Assembly: GCA_938020525.1 (NCBI GenBank) | Contig: CALIHW010000080.1 | Span: 1-64,000, forward strand | Direction: 5' to 3' | DNA: 64,000 bases | Source: an uncultured Granulosicoccaceae bacterium | GTDB taxonomy: Bacteria > Pseudomonadota > Gammaproteobacteria > Granulosicoccales > Granulosicoccaceae | In this document: positions 53,058 to 62,788 of the stretch, in pieces | Numbering within the stretch: position 1 is the stretch's first letter | Layout of the letters: each line of letters opens with the position of its first letter | Program-made: the position numbers and the translations under genes | The notes under the pieces: model-generated | The model's database searches: none | Seen by the model: only the letters and a program-made list of their open reading frames with translations | What the model was told of the DNA's origin: nothing

Positions 53058-54356
53058 ATGCCGCGCCATATTGGTTTTGATACTTTGATGTTACACGCTG
53101 GTCAGCGCCCCGACCCGACAACTGGCGCTCGTGCCACACCGCTGTATCAGAGTACGTCATTCGTATTTCAGGACAGCGAGCACGCAGCATCGCTGTTTAA
53201 TGTTGGTCGCGCCGGCCATGTCTATTCCAGAATTTCTAATCCAACTGTGGCGGTACTGGAAGAACGAATGGCAGCCCTTGAGGGTGGTGTCGGTGCTGTT
53301 TGTACCGCTAGTGGTATGGCTGCAATTCATCTTGCGATCACTACACTGGCTAATAGTGGCTCGCATATAGTCGCCTCGCGGGCGCTCTATGGTGGTACGC
53401 ATAATCTGCTTGCCTACACCCTGCCGCGGTTTGGCATTGAGACCACATTTGTTGATCCACAGGATCCGCAACAGTGGCAAGACGCTATTCGGGACAACAC
53501 AAAAGTGTTGTTTGGAGAAATTGTTGCCAACCCGGGTTGCGAAGTGCTTGATATAGAGAAAATATCGACGATTGCCCACGATGCAGGTGTGCCGCTGGTA
53601 CTTGATTCAACACTTACACCTCCCTGTTTGATAAAGCCGTTTGACCACGGCGCAGATATCGTCGTCCATTCATTGACTAAGTTTGTTGGTGGTCATGGTG
53701 TTGCTATCGGGGGTTGTGTTATTGATTCCGGCCGATTTGACTGGGCAGGGTCAGGTAAGTTTAAACAGCTCTCCGAACCCTATGAAGGGTTTCACGGGAT
53801 GAACTTCGTTGAAGAGTTTGGCCCAAGCGCTTTTGCTATGCGAGCCCGCAAAGAAGGTTTGCGGGATTTTGGTGCAAGCCTGAGTCCGGCCAATGCGTTT
53901 TATCTTTTGCAAGGCTGCGAAACATTGTCCATGCGAATGGCACGACACATTGAAAACGCACGTGCAGTAGTAGACTTCCTTGCTTCACATGATACTGTCG
54001 CGAGTGTTGCTTATCCGGAGTTACCGGGTCATCCAGATCGTGACCTTGCGGCGAAACTACTTCCCAATGGTACGACTGCAGTGTTTAGCTTTGAAGTCAA
54101 AGGCGGACGAGATGCCGGCAGGCGATTTATTGAAAAGCTTAATCTCTTTTCTCATCTTGCCAATGTGGGGGATGCCAAATCATTGGTGATTCATCCTGCC
54201 TCCACCACTCATAGCCGTATGGATGCAGCTTCACTGAAGGAGGCCGGTATTTCCGAGGGTTTAATCAGGCTTTCTATCGGTCTTGAAGATAAGCGTGACC
54301 TTATTGATGATCTATCTGCAGCACTCAAGGCATCGCAGAGAGGTGTTAAGTCATGA
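53058..54356 (+). CDS. metY: O-acetylhomoserine (thiol)-lyase, PLP-dependent
   Basis: A 432-residue PLP enzyme of the Cys/Met metabolism family. It makes homocysteine from O-acetylhomoserine and sulfide. Characteristic segments are the TLMLHAGQRPDPTTGARATP N terminus, GGVGAVCTASGMAAIHLAI, and the internal-aldimine Lys208 in SLTKFVGGHG. The length and the extra inserted segment (FHGMNFVEEFGPSAFAMRAR) match MetY rather than MetB/MetC. It overlaps the alpha/beta hydrolase gene by four bases (ATGA), a coupling I have no specific explanation for. Confidence 0.9.
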   Translation: MPRHIGFDTLMLHAGQRPDPTTGARATPLYQSTSFVFQDSEHAASLFNVGRAGHVYSRISNPTVAVLEERMAALEGGVGAVCTASGMAAIHLAITTLANSGSHIVASRALYGGTHNLLAYTLPRFGIETTFVDPQDPQQWQDAIRDNTKVLFGEIVANPGCEVLDIEKISTIAHDAGVPLVLDSTLTPPCLIKPFDHGADIVVHSLTKFVGGHGVAIGGCVIDSGRFDWAGSGKFKQLSEPYEGFHGMNFVEEFGPSAFAMRARKEGLRDFGASLSPANAFYLLQGCETLSMRMARHIENARAVVDFLASHDTVASVAYPELPGHPDRDLAAKLLPNGTTAVFSFEVKGGRDAGRRFIEKLNLFSHLANVGDAKSLVIHPASTTHSRMDAASLKEAGISEGLIRLSIGLEDKRDLIDDLSAALKASQRGVKS

Positions 54357-55153
54357 AATTAAAATATGATGGTTGCGAAGTTTATATCTATACCGGCGGA
54401 GAAGACCATAAGCCGCGACAGGAGTCATTGGTTTTTATTCATGGCGCAGGAATGAACCATACAGTCTGGACGCTACTTGCCAGATATTGGGCCAAGGCGG
54501 GTTACAACGTGGCCGCCATTGATTTACCTGGTCATGGCCTTACCAGTGGTGATCCCGCGCAGACTATTGAAGAAAATGCTGCTTTCGTGTGCGGTGTTGT
54601 TGATCAGTTGGGCTTGTCAGATGCGGTAAATATTGCTGGCCATAGTATGGGTTCACTGGTGGCGTTGGAATCTGCAGCGCGTTTAGAGTCAGTTAAATGT
54701 CTGGCAATGCTGGGTACTACTGTACCGATGGTTGTAGGTGCGCCGTTGCTTGATGCTGCGCACAAAAACGATCATGCCTCTGTCGATATGATTTCCTTGT
54801 TTGGTCATAGTTTCGGATCGCAGATCGGAAGCAATCCTGTGGCTGGCATCTCTGCTCAATTATTGGCCGAACGTATTCTTGAAAGCTCAAAAGATGGAGT
54901 ACTGTTTGCAGCACTTAATGCCTGTAATGAATATAAAGCCGGCCTGCAATCTGCGGCCTCTGTCTCGTGCCCCGTTGGTTTGATACTCGGTGAGTTTGAT
55001 CAAATGACTCCAAGAAGAGGTACTGCTGACTTATTAAAAGCCTTTCCCGCTGCTCGCGAGATCTGTATCCCTGATTGCGGCCATATGATGATGTCGGAGA
55101 AACCCGAAGCAACTCATCATGCATTGCGTCAGGTAATAGAAGGTTCGGTGTGA
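54353..55153 (+). CDS. Alpha/beta hydrolase
   Basis: A 266-residue alpha/beta-hydrolase fold protein. HGAGMNHTVWTLLARYW gives the oxyanion-hole region, DLPGHGLTSGDPAQ a typical early loop, and GHSMGSLVALESAAR the nucleophile elbow (Ser near residue 99). The acid Asp is probably in GEFDQMTPRR, and the His in CGHMMMSEKP. Substrate unknown. It is coupled to metY upstream and overlaps trmH downstream (GTGA), forming a three-gene run. Confidence 0.92.
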   Translation: MKLKYDGCEVYIYTGGEDHKPRQESLVFIHGAGMNHTVWTLLARYWAKAGYNVAAIDLPGHGLTSGDPAQTIEENAAFVCGVVDQLGLSDAVNIAGHSMGSLVALESAARLESVKCLAMLGTTVPMVVGAPLLDAAHKNDHASVDMISLFGHSFGSQIGSNPVAGISAQLLAERILESSKDGVLFAALNACNEYKAGLQSAASVSCPVGLILGEFDQMTPRRGTADLLKAFPAAREICIPDCGHMMMSEKPEATHHALRQVIEGSV

Positions 55154-55833
55154 CTATAGAGCGTCTGAATAAAATAAAAGACTGCCTTGAAAGAAGGCAG
55201 CCGGACCTTGCAGTTATAACCGACCATATGCACAAGCCGCATAATGTGTCTGCAGTGATGCGAACTTGTGATGCCACAGGTGTGTTCAATTTTCATGCAG
55301 TGATGCCGGCAGATGAATCTTTCAGGGCACGCAGTGGTATTGCGATGGGGAGCGATCGCTGGCTGGATATTCAGGTTCACAGCGAGATCACCAATGCGAT
55401 GACTGCACTTAAACAGGAAGGCTTCCGGATTGTCGCTGTGCACAAGAGTGACCGGTCCGGTAACTTCAGAGATATCGATTATTGTCAGAAGACGGCGATT
55501 TTATTTGGTGCCGAGCTTTTTGGTGTTAGCGATGTGGCAGCTGATCTGGCGGACAGCCATGTCAGTATTCCGATGCAGGGTATGGTCGAATCCTACAATG
55601 TCTCGGTGGCAGCAGCGATTGTGCTGAGTGAGGCGCAAAGACAAAGAGACCAGGCAGGTTTTTATGCCACTCGCAGGCTTGATCAGGCGACTTACGACAA
55701 AACGCTGTTCAAATGGTACCGGCGCAAAGAAGCACAGTATTGTGACGACAATGGCATCGATTATCCGGAAATTGATCCAGAAACCGGCGAATTGCTTGAT
55801 ATCGAAGCTTTCGCACGGGCGCGTGCAGAGTAA
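55150..55833 (+). CDS. trmH: tRNA (guanosine-18-2'-O)-methyltransferase
   Basis: SPOUT-class methyltransferase that modifies G18 in the tRNA D loop. I use the GTG at 55150, which gives 227 residues beginning MTIERLNKIKDCLERRQPDL, matching E. coli TrmH; the open frame extends upstream but that part overlaps the previous gene. Family segments are HKPHNVSAVMRTCDATGV, FGAELFGVSD and IPMQGMVESYNVSVAAAI. The start overlaps the hydrolase stop by four bases. Confidence 0.95.
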   Translation: MTIERLNKIKDCLERRQPDLAVITDHMHKPHNVSAVMRTCDATGVFNFHAVMPADESFRARSGIAMGSDRWLDIQVHSEITNAMTALKQEGFRIVAVHKSDRSGNFRDIDYCQKTAILFGAELFGVSDVAADLADSHVSIPMQGMVESYNVSVAAAIVLSEAQRQRDQAGFYATRRLDQATYDKTLFKWYRRKEAQYCDDNGIDYPEIDPETGELLDIEAFARARAE

Positions 55834-55980
55834 GTAACCGTATTGATTTTGTATCAACTTGAAAATTTATTGTTACGATAGTGACAAAGCTGTAAGTTTT
55901 GAGACATAATGCACTTAACTGCCTCGCAATATTAAAATTGTGAGCTACGCAGTGCAAACAACCACTAAGAGATTGTTGAC

Positions 55981-56949
55981 ATGTCACCCAAAATGCACAA
56001 ACTTGCAATATCAATCGCGTTAGCGGTGTTTGCAACCGGTGTTGCAGAATCACAGGATGCCACTCCGGAAAATAATATCAGCTTATATCCGCCAGATGCC
56101 CAGCCGGGTGAGTGTTATGCCAAAGTCCTGGTTCCGGCAAAGTACGACACAATCAGTGAGAAGGTTATAAAGCGAGAAGCCAGTGAAAGCGTCACTGTCA
56201 TTCCAGCGAAGTTTGAGTGGGTTGAAGAGCGTATATTAACCAAGGAAGCATCTGAGACTTTGACCGTTGTGCCAGCGGTGTATCGATGGGTTGAAGAGCG
56301 TGTCATGGTCGAGCCTGCGAGTACCCGTCTGGTACCGGTGCCAGCTGAGTATGAAACTGTTTCTGAACGAGTGCTTGACCGACCAGAGCAAACCGTCTGG
56401 AAGAAGGGTCGCGGTCCGATCGAAAAAATTGATAACACAACGGGTGAGATATTATGCCTGGTGGTGGAGCCTGCGACGTATAAAACCATTAGCCGCACCA
56501 TCGTCAAGTCACCCGCAACTACCCGCTCGGTAGACGCGCCACCAGTATTTAAAACTGTGCGTAAGCAGGTAGTTGATCGACCAGCAGAGGTTCGCAAGTC
56601 AGCCACACCAGCGGAGTTCAGCACCATAAGAGTGCGCAAGATGATAGAGCCTGCAAGTGAGCAGCGTGTCAGTTTGCCAGCTGAATTCCAGACAGTGACC
56701 AAGCGGGTAAAGGTCTCGTCAGAACAGTTAAGCTGGCAACCGATTCTTTGTGAGACTAATGTTAATCAGGACATCATCGCGCGTTTGCAGCAAGCATTAA
56801 AAACTAAAGGCTTTAATCCGGGTGACATTGATGGTGTGTTGGGAAGCGCTACGCTCGGAGCGGTTGAGGCCTATCAAAGAGCATCTAATTTAGCGCGTGG
56901 TGGAGTAACCATGGAGACGCTGGATGCTCTGGAGGTAAAATTGCGTTAG
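55981..56949 (+). CDS. Exported repeat protein with peptidoglycan-binding domain
   Basis: A 322-residue protein. Residues 1-24 are a signal peptide. Residues 40-250 consist of at least seven copies of a 25-30-residue repeat with the pattern PAxYxxVxERVxxxPA (e.g. VPAVYRWVEERVMVEPAS, VPAEYETVSERVLDRPEQ, PAEFQTVTKRVKV). The last ~55 residues form a PG_binding_1 domain (IIARLQQALKTKGFNPGDID, then AVEAYQRASNLA). The repeats probably make an extended beta-rich stalk outside the cell. No function is known. The gene stands alone with a promoter-like AT-rich upstream region and a strong terminator. Confidence 0.85.
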   Translation: MSPKMHKLAISIALAVFATGVAESQDATPENNISLYPPDAQPGECYAKVLVPAKYDTISEKVIKREASESVTVIPAKFEWVEERILTKEASETLTVVPAVYRWVEERVMVEPASTRLVPVPAEYETVSERVLDRPEQTVWKKGRGPIEKIDNTTGEILCLVVEPATYKTISRTIVKSPATTRSVDAPPVFKTVRKQVVDRPAEVRKSATPAEFSTIRVRKMIEPASEQRVSLPAEFQTVTKRVKVSSEQLSWQPILCETNVNQDIIARLQQALKTKGFNPGDIDGVLGSATLGAVEAYQRASNLARGGVTMETLDALEVKLR

Positions 56950-57017
56950 CACTTTTGCCTATATTATTGCCGAGCGAAATAGCCAAAGCTATAGCCGAGC
57001 GAAAGAAATAGAAGTTA

Positions 57018-57045
57018 AAAAGGGGCCTTGATCAAGGCCCCTTTT
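57018..57045. terminator. Bidirectional intrinsic terminator
   Basis: A perfect 28-base palindrome, centred after position 57031, with GC-rich arms (ggggccttga/tcaaggcccc) flanked by A and T runs. It serves the convergent peptidoglycan-binding and adk genes. Confidence 0.9.
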
Positions 57046-57092
57046 ATTTCCAGGCGTTTTTATTTATAGGTTGCTGTTAAAGCAAGTTATTG

Positions 57093-57785
57093 CTAATGGT
57101 AATTCTTTTTGAATGAAGGATCGGAGATCAAGTCATTCAGAACGTCAAAGATAAGATCGCGTATCTCCTCTACCTTCCCCATACCTTTAACGGAAACAAA
57201 CTTGGGCGCTGCATCGCCATGTTTCTCACTCAGGTTCTTGTAGTATTTGATCAAAGGTTCTGTTTGTTTGTGGTACACGCCAAGTCGATGCCTGATGGTT
57301 TCTTCCTTATCGTCATCACGCTGAATCAGTGGTTCTCCGGTCAGATCATCCAACCCGTCTTTTTCCGGTTTGTTGTATTCGATATGGTACGTGCGACCTG
57401 ACTCTGGGTGTACGCGCCTGCCGCTTATACGGGTAACGATCTCATCATCGTTAACGCCGATCTCGATAACTGCATCAATGCGGATGCCACCTTGAATGAG
57501 CGCCTCCGCCTGACCGATAGTGCGCGGAAACCCGTCAAGCAAAAAACCTTTTTCGCAGTCCGGGTGGGTGACGCGGTCTTTGACCAGTCCGATAATCATT
57601 TCGTCCGGTACCAGCTCACCTTTGTCCATCAGAACTTTGGCCTGATGGCCAATTTCAGTTCTCGCCCTTATCGCCGCGCGAAGCATATCCCCGGTAGAGA
57701 TTTTGGGTATCTTGTATTTCTCGGCAATAAAGGCGGACTGAGTCCCCTTTCCGGCACCTGGGCCGCCGAGTAGAATTAAACGCAT
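57093..57785 (-). CDS. adk: Adenylate kinase
   Basis: The housekeeping AMP kinase. The 230-residue protein has the P-loop [26 protein letters not shown] and the lid region [13 protein letters not shown], with [13 protein letters not shown]. It is of the long form, with the usual E. coli-type lid. The ATG at 57785 fits the family N terminus [14 protein letters not shown]. It is a different protein from the enlarged, divergent kinase at 1835-2764. Confidence 0.97.
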   Translation of the reverse strand: MRLILLGGPGAGKGTQSAFIAEKYKIPKISTGDMLRAAIRARTEIGHQAKVLMDKGELVPDEMIIGLVKDRVTHPDCEKGFLLDGFPRTIGQAEALIQGGIRIDAVIEIGVNDDEIVTRISGRRVHPESGRTYHIEYNKPEKDGLDDLTGEPLIQRDDDKEETIRHRLGVYHKQTEPLIKYYKNLSEKHGDAAPKFVSVKGMGKVEEIRDLIFDVLNDLISDPSFKKNYH

Positions 57786-58039
57786 TGAATTAAATCCGCC
57801 AAAAATAAAATTCTTTCATTGCTGGGTGATCGGTTCGAGCTGCCGCTGATGTCCGGGAATATCTAACCTGGGACTCGCCGCATCTTAATCTGTCCATTCC
57901 TTACTAAAAGGTGTTTCCGTATAAAATTGAAGTCTCGATTTATCCGTTTGTCGTCCGACTCCCCGGACTATTCGCGAAGGATGTTGGGTTCGACACCAGC
58001 TACTGAGATAATTATGCAACAGTTTGCCGAGTTATTGTA

Positions 58040-58666
58040 ATGATTCCCGCACCGACACCAGCTGAGCTGGAAAAATACCGCCAAGATATTGTATTTTCAG
58101 AAACACTTTGGCAGAAGCAGCTTACATTCCATACCACCTGGGGCTTGTTTTCGCCTAAGGAGATTGATGCCGGAAGTCGATTGCTGCTTGAGTTTTTACA
58201 AAAGCAATACTTGCCGCGTGACGAGGAGCAGGCGAAGGAGATTTCCAAATGCCTCGACGTCGGTTGTGGTTACGGCGCTCTGGGTTTGACACTGGCGGCG
58301 AACTACCCGCAAAGCGCTATTACGATGATCGATAAAGACTATGTAGCAATCGAATATTGCCGTAAAAATGCCGGTGTAAATAACTTGAAGAATGCCAATA
58401 TGTTTTTGAGCAACGGGTTGAATCAGGTTGATGAGCACGACTTTGATCTGATTGTCACTAACCTGCCAGCAAAATCAGGTAAAGAGCTGTATACCTTAAT
58501 GTTTTGTGACATCCACTCAAAACTCAAAAGTGGTGGCGCGTGCTACATCGTGACAATTAATGGTTTAAGGCAATTTGTGAAACGACATTTCACCGATATA
58601 TTCGGCAACTACAAAAAGCTTAAACAGGGGTCAGTTTATACGGTCGCGATGGCGACCAAAGAATAG
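58040..58666 (+). CDS. Class I SAM-dependent methyltransferase (RsmC-like)
   Basis: A 208-residue methyltransferase. Motif I is CLDVGCGYGALGLTLA near residue 73-88, motif II TMIDKDYVAIEYCRKNA, and motif IV VTNLPAKSGKE, an NPPF-like variant. The arrangement and FSPKEIDAGSRLLLEFL upstream of motif I resemble RsmC/RlmG-type rRNA guanine methyltransferases, but the length covers only one domain. Target unproven. Confidence 0.88.
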   Translation: MIPAPTPAELEKYRQDIVFSETLWQKQLTFHTTWGLFSPKEIDAGSRLLLEFLQKQYLPRDEEQAKEISKCLDVGCGYGALGLTLAANYPQSAITMIDKDYVAIEYCRKNAGVNNLKNANMFLSNGLNQVDEHDFDLIVTNLPAKSGKELYTLMFCDIHSKLKSGGACYIVTINGLRQFVKRHFTDIFGNYKKLKQGSVYTVAMATKE

Positions 58667-58744
58667 CCGCCTCAGCTGGTTTTCGCCCTCAGATGGTACT
58701 CGTTATTGGCGATATTCTTGTTGGCGGATAACTACAGTGAATAA

Positions 58745-59566
58745 TTACAGCGAAAAAAATCTTCTGGCATTTTCAGTCGTAGCAATTGCCAGTTTTGCTG
58801 AACTTTCCGGTCTTACAGAGGCCAGTGCATCAAGTACCAGTGGCAAATTGCAAGGTTCGTTACGGCGCGTCTTGGGTTTTGGTCGCAGGCTGCGTGGCAT
58901 CAGATAGGGTGCATCTGTCTCGATCATCAAGCGGTTAAGTGGAATATTGCCGACGCAGTCAAGCAGGTGTGCACCTCTGCGTTCATCGCAGATCCAGCCG
59001 GTAATACCAATATAGCAATCCAGCTCAAGATAATCGCTCAGTGCCTCGGCTGTGTCGGTGAAGCAATGAACTACGACCAGCCCGACACGATCCCGGTGTT
59101 CTTTTAATACCGACAAGAAAGTTTCGTGCGAATCACGCTGGTGCAAAAAAAGAGGTTTGCCGGTTTTCTCTGCGAGCTCAAGGTGGGCACGAAAGCTCTC
59201 TATCTGTTTTTCCCGTGGTGAAATATCGCGAAAAAAATCCAGTCCGGTTTCTCCCACTGCTTTGACGATATCAAGCTTCAATAAGTTGTCGAGTGTTGCT
59301 TTGGTGTCTTCCGTATATTGATCGGCATGATGCGGATGGATGCCCGCGGTTGCAGAAAACAGGTCAGTGTTGCCAGATGCCAGCGCGATAGCTTTTTCAC
59401 TGTCTTCGATGTCAGAGCCAGTAATGATCATGTGGCTTACATTGGCCTGGTGCGCTCTGTTGATTACATCTTCAAAATCATTACCGAAGGACTCGTGTGT
59501 AAGGTTGGCCCCAATGTCAATTATGGTTTTTTCTGAAGGTGTTATTGAGAACACTAAAGTATCCAA
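58745..59566 (-). CDS. TatD-family metal-dependent hydrolase
   Basis: A 273-residue TIM-barrel hydrolase. The metal ligands appear in GANLTH (replacing the usual HxH), GIHPHHAD, GETGLDFFRD and FLHQRDSHET, with HCFT and TDAPYLMPR. The fold and C terminus match TatD DNases. Start: a TTG at 59566; a GTG at 59554 is also possible. A promoter region with a palindrome separates it from the divergent lytic transglycosylase gene. Confidence 0.9.
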   Translation of the reverse strand: MDTLVFSITPSEKTIIDIGANLTHESFGNDFEDVINRAHQANVSHMIITGSDIEDSEKAIALASGNTDLFSATAGIHPHHADQYTEDTKATLDNLLKLDIVKAVGETGLDFFRDISPREKQIESFRAHLELAEKTGKPLFLHQRDSHETFLSVLKEHRDRVGLVVVHCFTDTAEALSDYLELDCYIGITGWICDERRGAHLLDCVGNIPLNRLMIETDAPYLMPRSLRPKPKTRRNEPCNLPLVLDALASVRPESSAKLAIATTENARRFFSL

Positions 59567-59602
59567 ATGCTGTTAGACTGCGGTGCAGCTAAAAATCGTA
59601 CC

Positions 59603-59619
59603 ACTACTATTATAGTAGT
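59603..59619. promoter_or_regulatory. 17-base palindrome in a divergent promoter region
   Basis: Perfect 7-base arms actacta/tagtagt around tta, between the TatD and lytic transglycosylase genes. It may be an operator; no regulator gene is adjacent. Confidence 0.35.
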
Positions 59620-59854
59620 TCTGTGTCGTAGCGGCTCGTGTCAGTATAATGCCAGCAGTCTGCTACTGGTGAATTTATCACAACAATACCTGTTCGATCC
59701 GGTGCAACTGATGTGTTGCTTCTGTGTGGCCCTGTGTAGTCCCTGTGTAGCGAGGCGATCTATTACTTCCACATTGAGAAGCGAACAGAATCGTTTGTAC
59801 CTCGTATGAGAATAGCTGTCTGTTTACCGATTTTATTGAGAGCACTTGAACTGA

Positions 59855-61798
59855 ATGTTCCCTAAATATCCTAATTTTTTTATCTGCGCAGCACTGCTTT
59901 TGGTTCATTCGGTTGCGCGGGCGGATCATACCAGTGTTGAGCAACGGTACAGCGATCAAAGAGAAGTATTTCAAGAGCTAACCGGATTGTTGCAATCCGG
60001 GGAGCTTACAAAAGCGATATCGCGTCGGGATGAGCTCAATGGTTATCCATTAACCGATTACTTTGACTACCTGGTTTTGCGCAAGCAAATTGAGCAATCT
60101 TCCAAGCCTGCTGATCTATTGGGTCAGATCGCAAAGCAAAATCGCGATAAACGACTGCAACGACGCCTGTTGGGTGTAGTGAAAAACCGCAGTGTAAAAC
60201 TCAATAGGTGGCAGGATTACAACCTCGCCTGGGCTGATGACAATGCGCCCAACCATCCTTGTGATGATCTGCTTGCCGGATACATCAACGGGCACCCGAA
60301 ACGATTTGAAAAGCAAACTCGCGAGCTATGGGCTGATGTCGACCGTCACACCCAAAATTGTGACAAAGCATTTTCAATGTTGCTGGAGGAAGTGAAGGAC
60401 GTGCCAACGGCGGCATTGTGGCGTCGAACGGTGGCATTGATCAAACGCGGTAAGCTCGAATCTGCCGAATCCTTACTTAAGTATTTTAACAGCCGTGATG
60501 CGAAGATAGTGAGGGCGTGGATAGATGGATATAAAGATCCCGCCAAAGCATTACAGAATCAATCAATTCAGGGGCAAACGGTACATCACCGGGAGATAGC
60601 CGAATTGTTTCTGCGTCGATGGAGGCGTGATGATTTACCTGCGGCTCTGGAGTATTGGCGCTTAAATGCCGAGAGATTCGGTTTCAGTAAAAAGGATATC
60701 AATGAATCTGTTGCGAAATACACGGTTTTAGCTGCCAAGCGTGGTTTACCTGAATCTCTGGAGTTGCTGAAAAGCGCCCCTGAAAATCGCGACGTTCGCT
60801 ATTGGAATGTGCGACTCGCTTTGCGGGATAGAAGCTGGCAGCGATGTCTGGCTGCAGTTGATCAACTTACTGAAGAAGAGCAGCTTATGCCGCGGTGGCA
60901 ATACTGGCGTGCGCGATGTCTCGATGCGCAAGGCTTTCAGGCGGCTGCTGATCGTATTTATCAAAATATCGCTGGTGAATTTGAGTATTACGGTTTTCTG
61001 GCGGCAGATAAGCTATCGCAAGACTATGTAATAGAGACGAGTACAACTGGAATTCCGGATATTCATGAATTAAAAGATGACCCGCGGATCAGCAAAGCGC
61101 TGGAATATTTTTTTATTGATCTACCGTGGGAAGGTCGCAGTGAGTGGAATCGTGCGCTTAAGGGTGCTTCAGAAAAGCAATTCATGGCAGCGGCACAACT
61201 GGCTGGCGATGTTGGTTGGTACGATCGTATGATGAGCGCTGCATTTCAGGCAGGTGCTACCGACACACTACGGTGGAGATTTCCGCAAGCCTACGAGACC
61301 GATGTCAGACGATATGCAGATCATTACAATATTCCAAGTGAATTTGTGTATGGCGTCATGCGCCGTGAAAGTCGCTTTAAGGCAGATGTAAAATCACCTG
61401 CAGGGGCTGTTGGGCTAATGCAGTTAATGCCAGCGACTGCCAAACAGATGGGTAAGCAGATTGGCGTTGAAGCCCCGGCCTGGCGTTTGATCGATAGTAA
61501 GCTGAATATCAGGCTTGGCGTTCGATACCTTGACCATGTGCTTGATCGATTCAATAACAACTTTGCGTATGCCGCTGCCGCCTACAATGCAGGTCCATCA
61601 AGGGTTAAGGCGTGGGTAGCGGACAGGCCGTTTGAAACAGACTTGTGGGTTGAGACCATTCCGTTCGATGAAACCCGCGCTTATGTTCAGGCTGTGTTGT
61701 TCAACACGGTTGTTTCCGAGTGGCTTGTTAAAGACGGAAGTGTTACCCGACTTGCAGATCGAATGGACAATATATCCATCACCCAATTACTTGAGTGA
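59855..61798 (+). CDS. slt: Soluble lytic murein transglycosylase
   Basis: A 647-residue peptidoglycan-cleaving enzyme. A signal peptide covers about residues 1-24 (ending in VARA). A long helical superhelix (residues ~30-450) forms the Slt ring. The catalytic SLT domain follows, with Glu505 in GVMRRESRFKADVKSPAGA and GLMQLMPATA. Further on comes YAAAAYNAGPSRVKAW. Length and order match E. coli Slt70. It ends convergently with the BolA gene. Confidence 0.95.
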   Translation: MFPKYPNFFICAALLLVHSVARADHTSVEQRYSDQREVFQELTGLLQSGELTKAISRRDELNGYPLTDYFDYLVLRKQIEQSSKPADLLGQIAKQNRDKRLQRRLLGVVKNRSVKLNRWQDYNLAWADDNAPNHPCDDLLAGYINGHPKRFEKQTRELWADVDRHTQNCDKAFSMLLEEVKDVPTAALWRRTVALIKRGKLESAESLLKYFNSRDAKIVRAWIDGYKDPAKALQNQSIQGQTVHHREIAELFLRRWRRDDLPAALEYWRLNAERFGFSKKDINESVAKYTVLAAKRGLPESLELLKSAPENRDVRYWNVRLALRDRSWQRCLAAVDQLTEEEQLMPRWQYWRARCLDAQGFQAAADRIYQNIAGEFEYYGFLAADKLSQDYVIETSTTGIPDIHELKDDPRISKALEYFFIDLPWEGRSEWNRALKGASEKQFMAAAQLAGDVGWYDRMMSAAFQAGATDTLRWRFPQAYETDVRRYADHYNIPSEFVYGVMRRESRFKADVKSPAGAVGLMQLMPATAKQMGKQIGVEAPAWRLIDSKLNIRLGVRYLDHVLDRFNNNFAYAAAAYNAGPSRVKAWVADRPFETDLWVETIPFDETRAYVQAVLFNTVVSEWLVKDGSVTRLADRMDNISITQLLE

Positions 61799-61860
61799 CT
61801 GTCTTAGTGGGCACTTGAGTAGCTAGTTATAAAGAGAGGTTCGTCTGGTGCATTGGCTGG

Positions 61861-62184
61861 CTACTTTTCGGTATCGGCTTTAGAACCACCACGGCATGCC
61901 GGTGAGTTTGTTGCAGATTGCCCTCGTGCTTTCCATTCGCTTGTGGTGAAGGTGTGCATCGCGAGTGCATGGACTCCCGCGCTCAACTGATCTGCCAGAA
62001 GCTTGTTGATCAAACGATGCCGTGTCAGCAAGGATTTGTTTTCAAAATCATCACTTACCACCACCAACCGAAAATGAGATTCTGCTGCAGGGCCGCTATG
62101 CATGTGACTTTCGTTCTCCACTTCAAGAACTTCTGTTGACAATGCAGCTTCAATTTTAGAATGTATTAGCGTTTGAACGCTCAT
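61861..62184 (-). CDS. BolA family protein
   Basis: A 107-residue BolA-like protein. The BolA core is present: LVVVSDDFENKSLLTRHRLINKLL, preceded by VENESHMHSGPAAESHF. The conserved His pair lies in the latter segment. A C-terminal tail of ~25 residues is an addition. BolA proteins partner with monothiol glutaredoxins in Fe-S handling or affect envelope genes. It is a single gene. Confidence 0.93.
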   Translation of the reverse strand: MSVQTLIHSKIEAALSTEVLEVENESHMHSGPAAESHFRLVVVSDDFENKSLLTRHRLINKLLADQLSAGVHALAMHTFTTSEWKARGQSATNSPACRGGSKADTEK

Positions 62185-62393
62185 AGGGTCGTTCCAGTTA
62201 ATTTTTCAATCCCTTGTCTCAGTTGGTATTCTACCGCGCGATCTGCAAACAGTGACAGTTTTAGCGTTAACGATGTGTTGCGGATTTAGCGCGAACAATT
62301 GTTGATGCTGGGTTACAGGTCATCAAATGCGGAATTACCACGTCCGACAGGCATCTGGTATCCTAGCCAACTTATCAACCTGTCGGCGCGCGG

Positions 62394-62669
62394 ATGTCCC
62401 AACTTCAACTCAATGGCAAAATTGTCAACGATGTCAGAACGCTTCTGTCAGAACACGATTCTGCGGCGCAGGATCCTGGTGTTGCGTCTCAATATTTAGG
62501 TGCAATCATTGGTTTTTTGCTGGGTCAGGAGGATATGCCTGAGCCTCAAAAACAGGAAGTCCTGGAAGAGTTGCTTGCTTTTGCTAGTCAGGTTGCGGCC
62601 GATGTGTCGCAGCAAAAGTCGGCGCAGATGCAATCTGCGTCCGGAGTGTGGAAGCCGGGAATGTCTTAG
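62394..62669 (+). CDS. Small uncharacterised protein
   Basis: A 91-residue soluble protein without signal or membrane segments, mostly helical, with a Gly/Leu-rich centre (YLGAIIGFLLGQEDMPEP) and Gln/Ser-rich tail. I do not recognise the family. The ATG lies in a CGGATG context without a strong ribosome site. Its upstream 200-base region must also hold the BolA promoter. Confidence 0.6.
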   Translation: MSQLQLNGKIVNDVRTLLSEHDSAAQDPGVASQYLGAIIGFLLGQEDMPEPQKQEVLEELLAFASQVAADVSQQKSAQMQSASGVWKPGMS

Positions 62670-62788
62670 CAATTATTCGGCTGGTTTATATATCAAACCG
62701 CACTATATTCTTTCGCGAGCTTTGAGGTTGGCTCAAGAATTAAATGCACAAACTTCATCAACAAATTCAATTATTAAGGTGTAAATCT

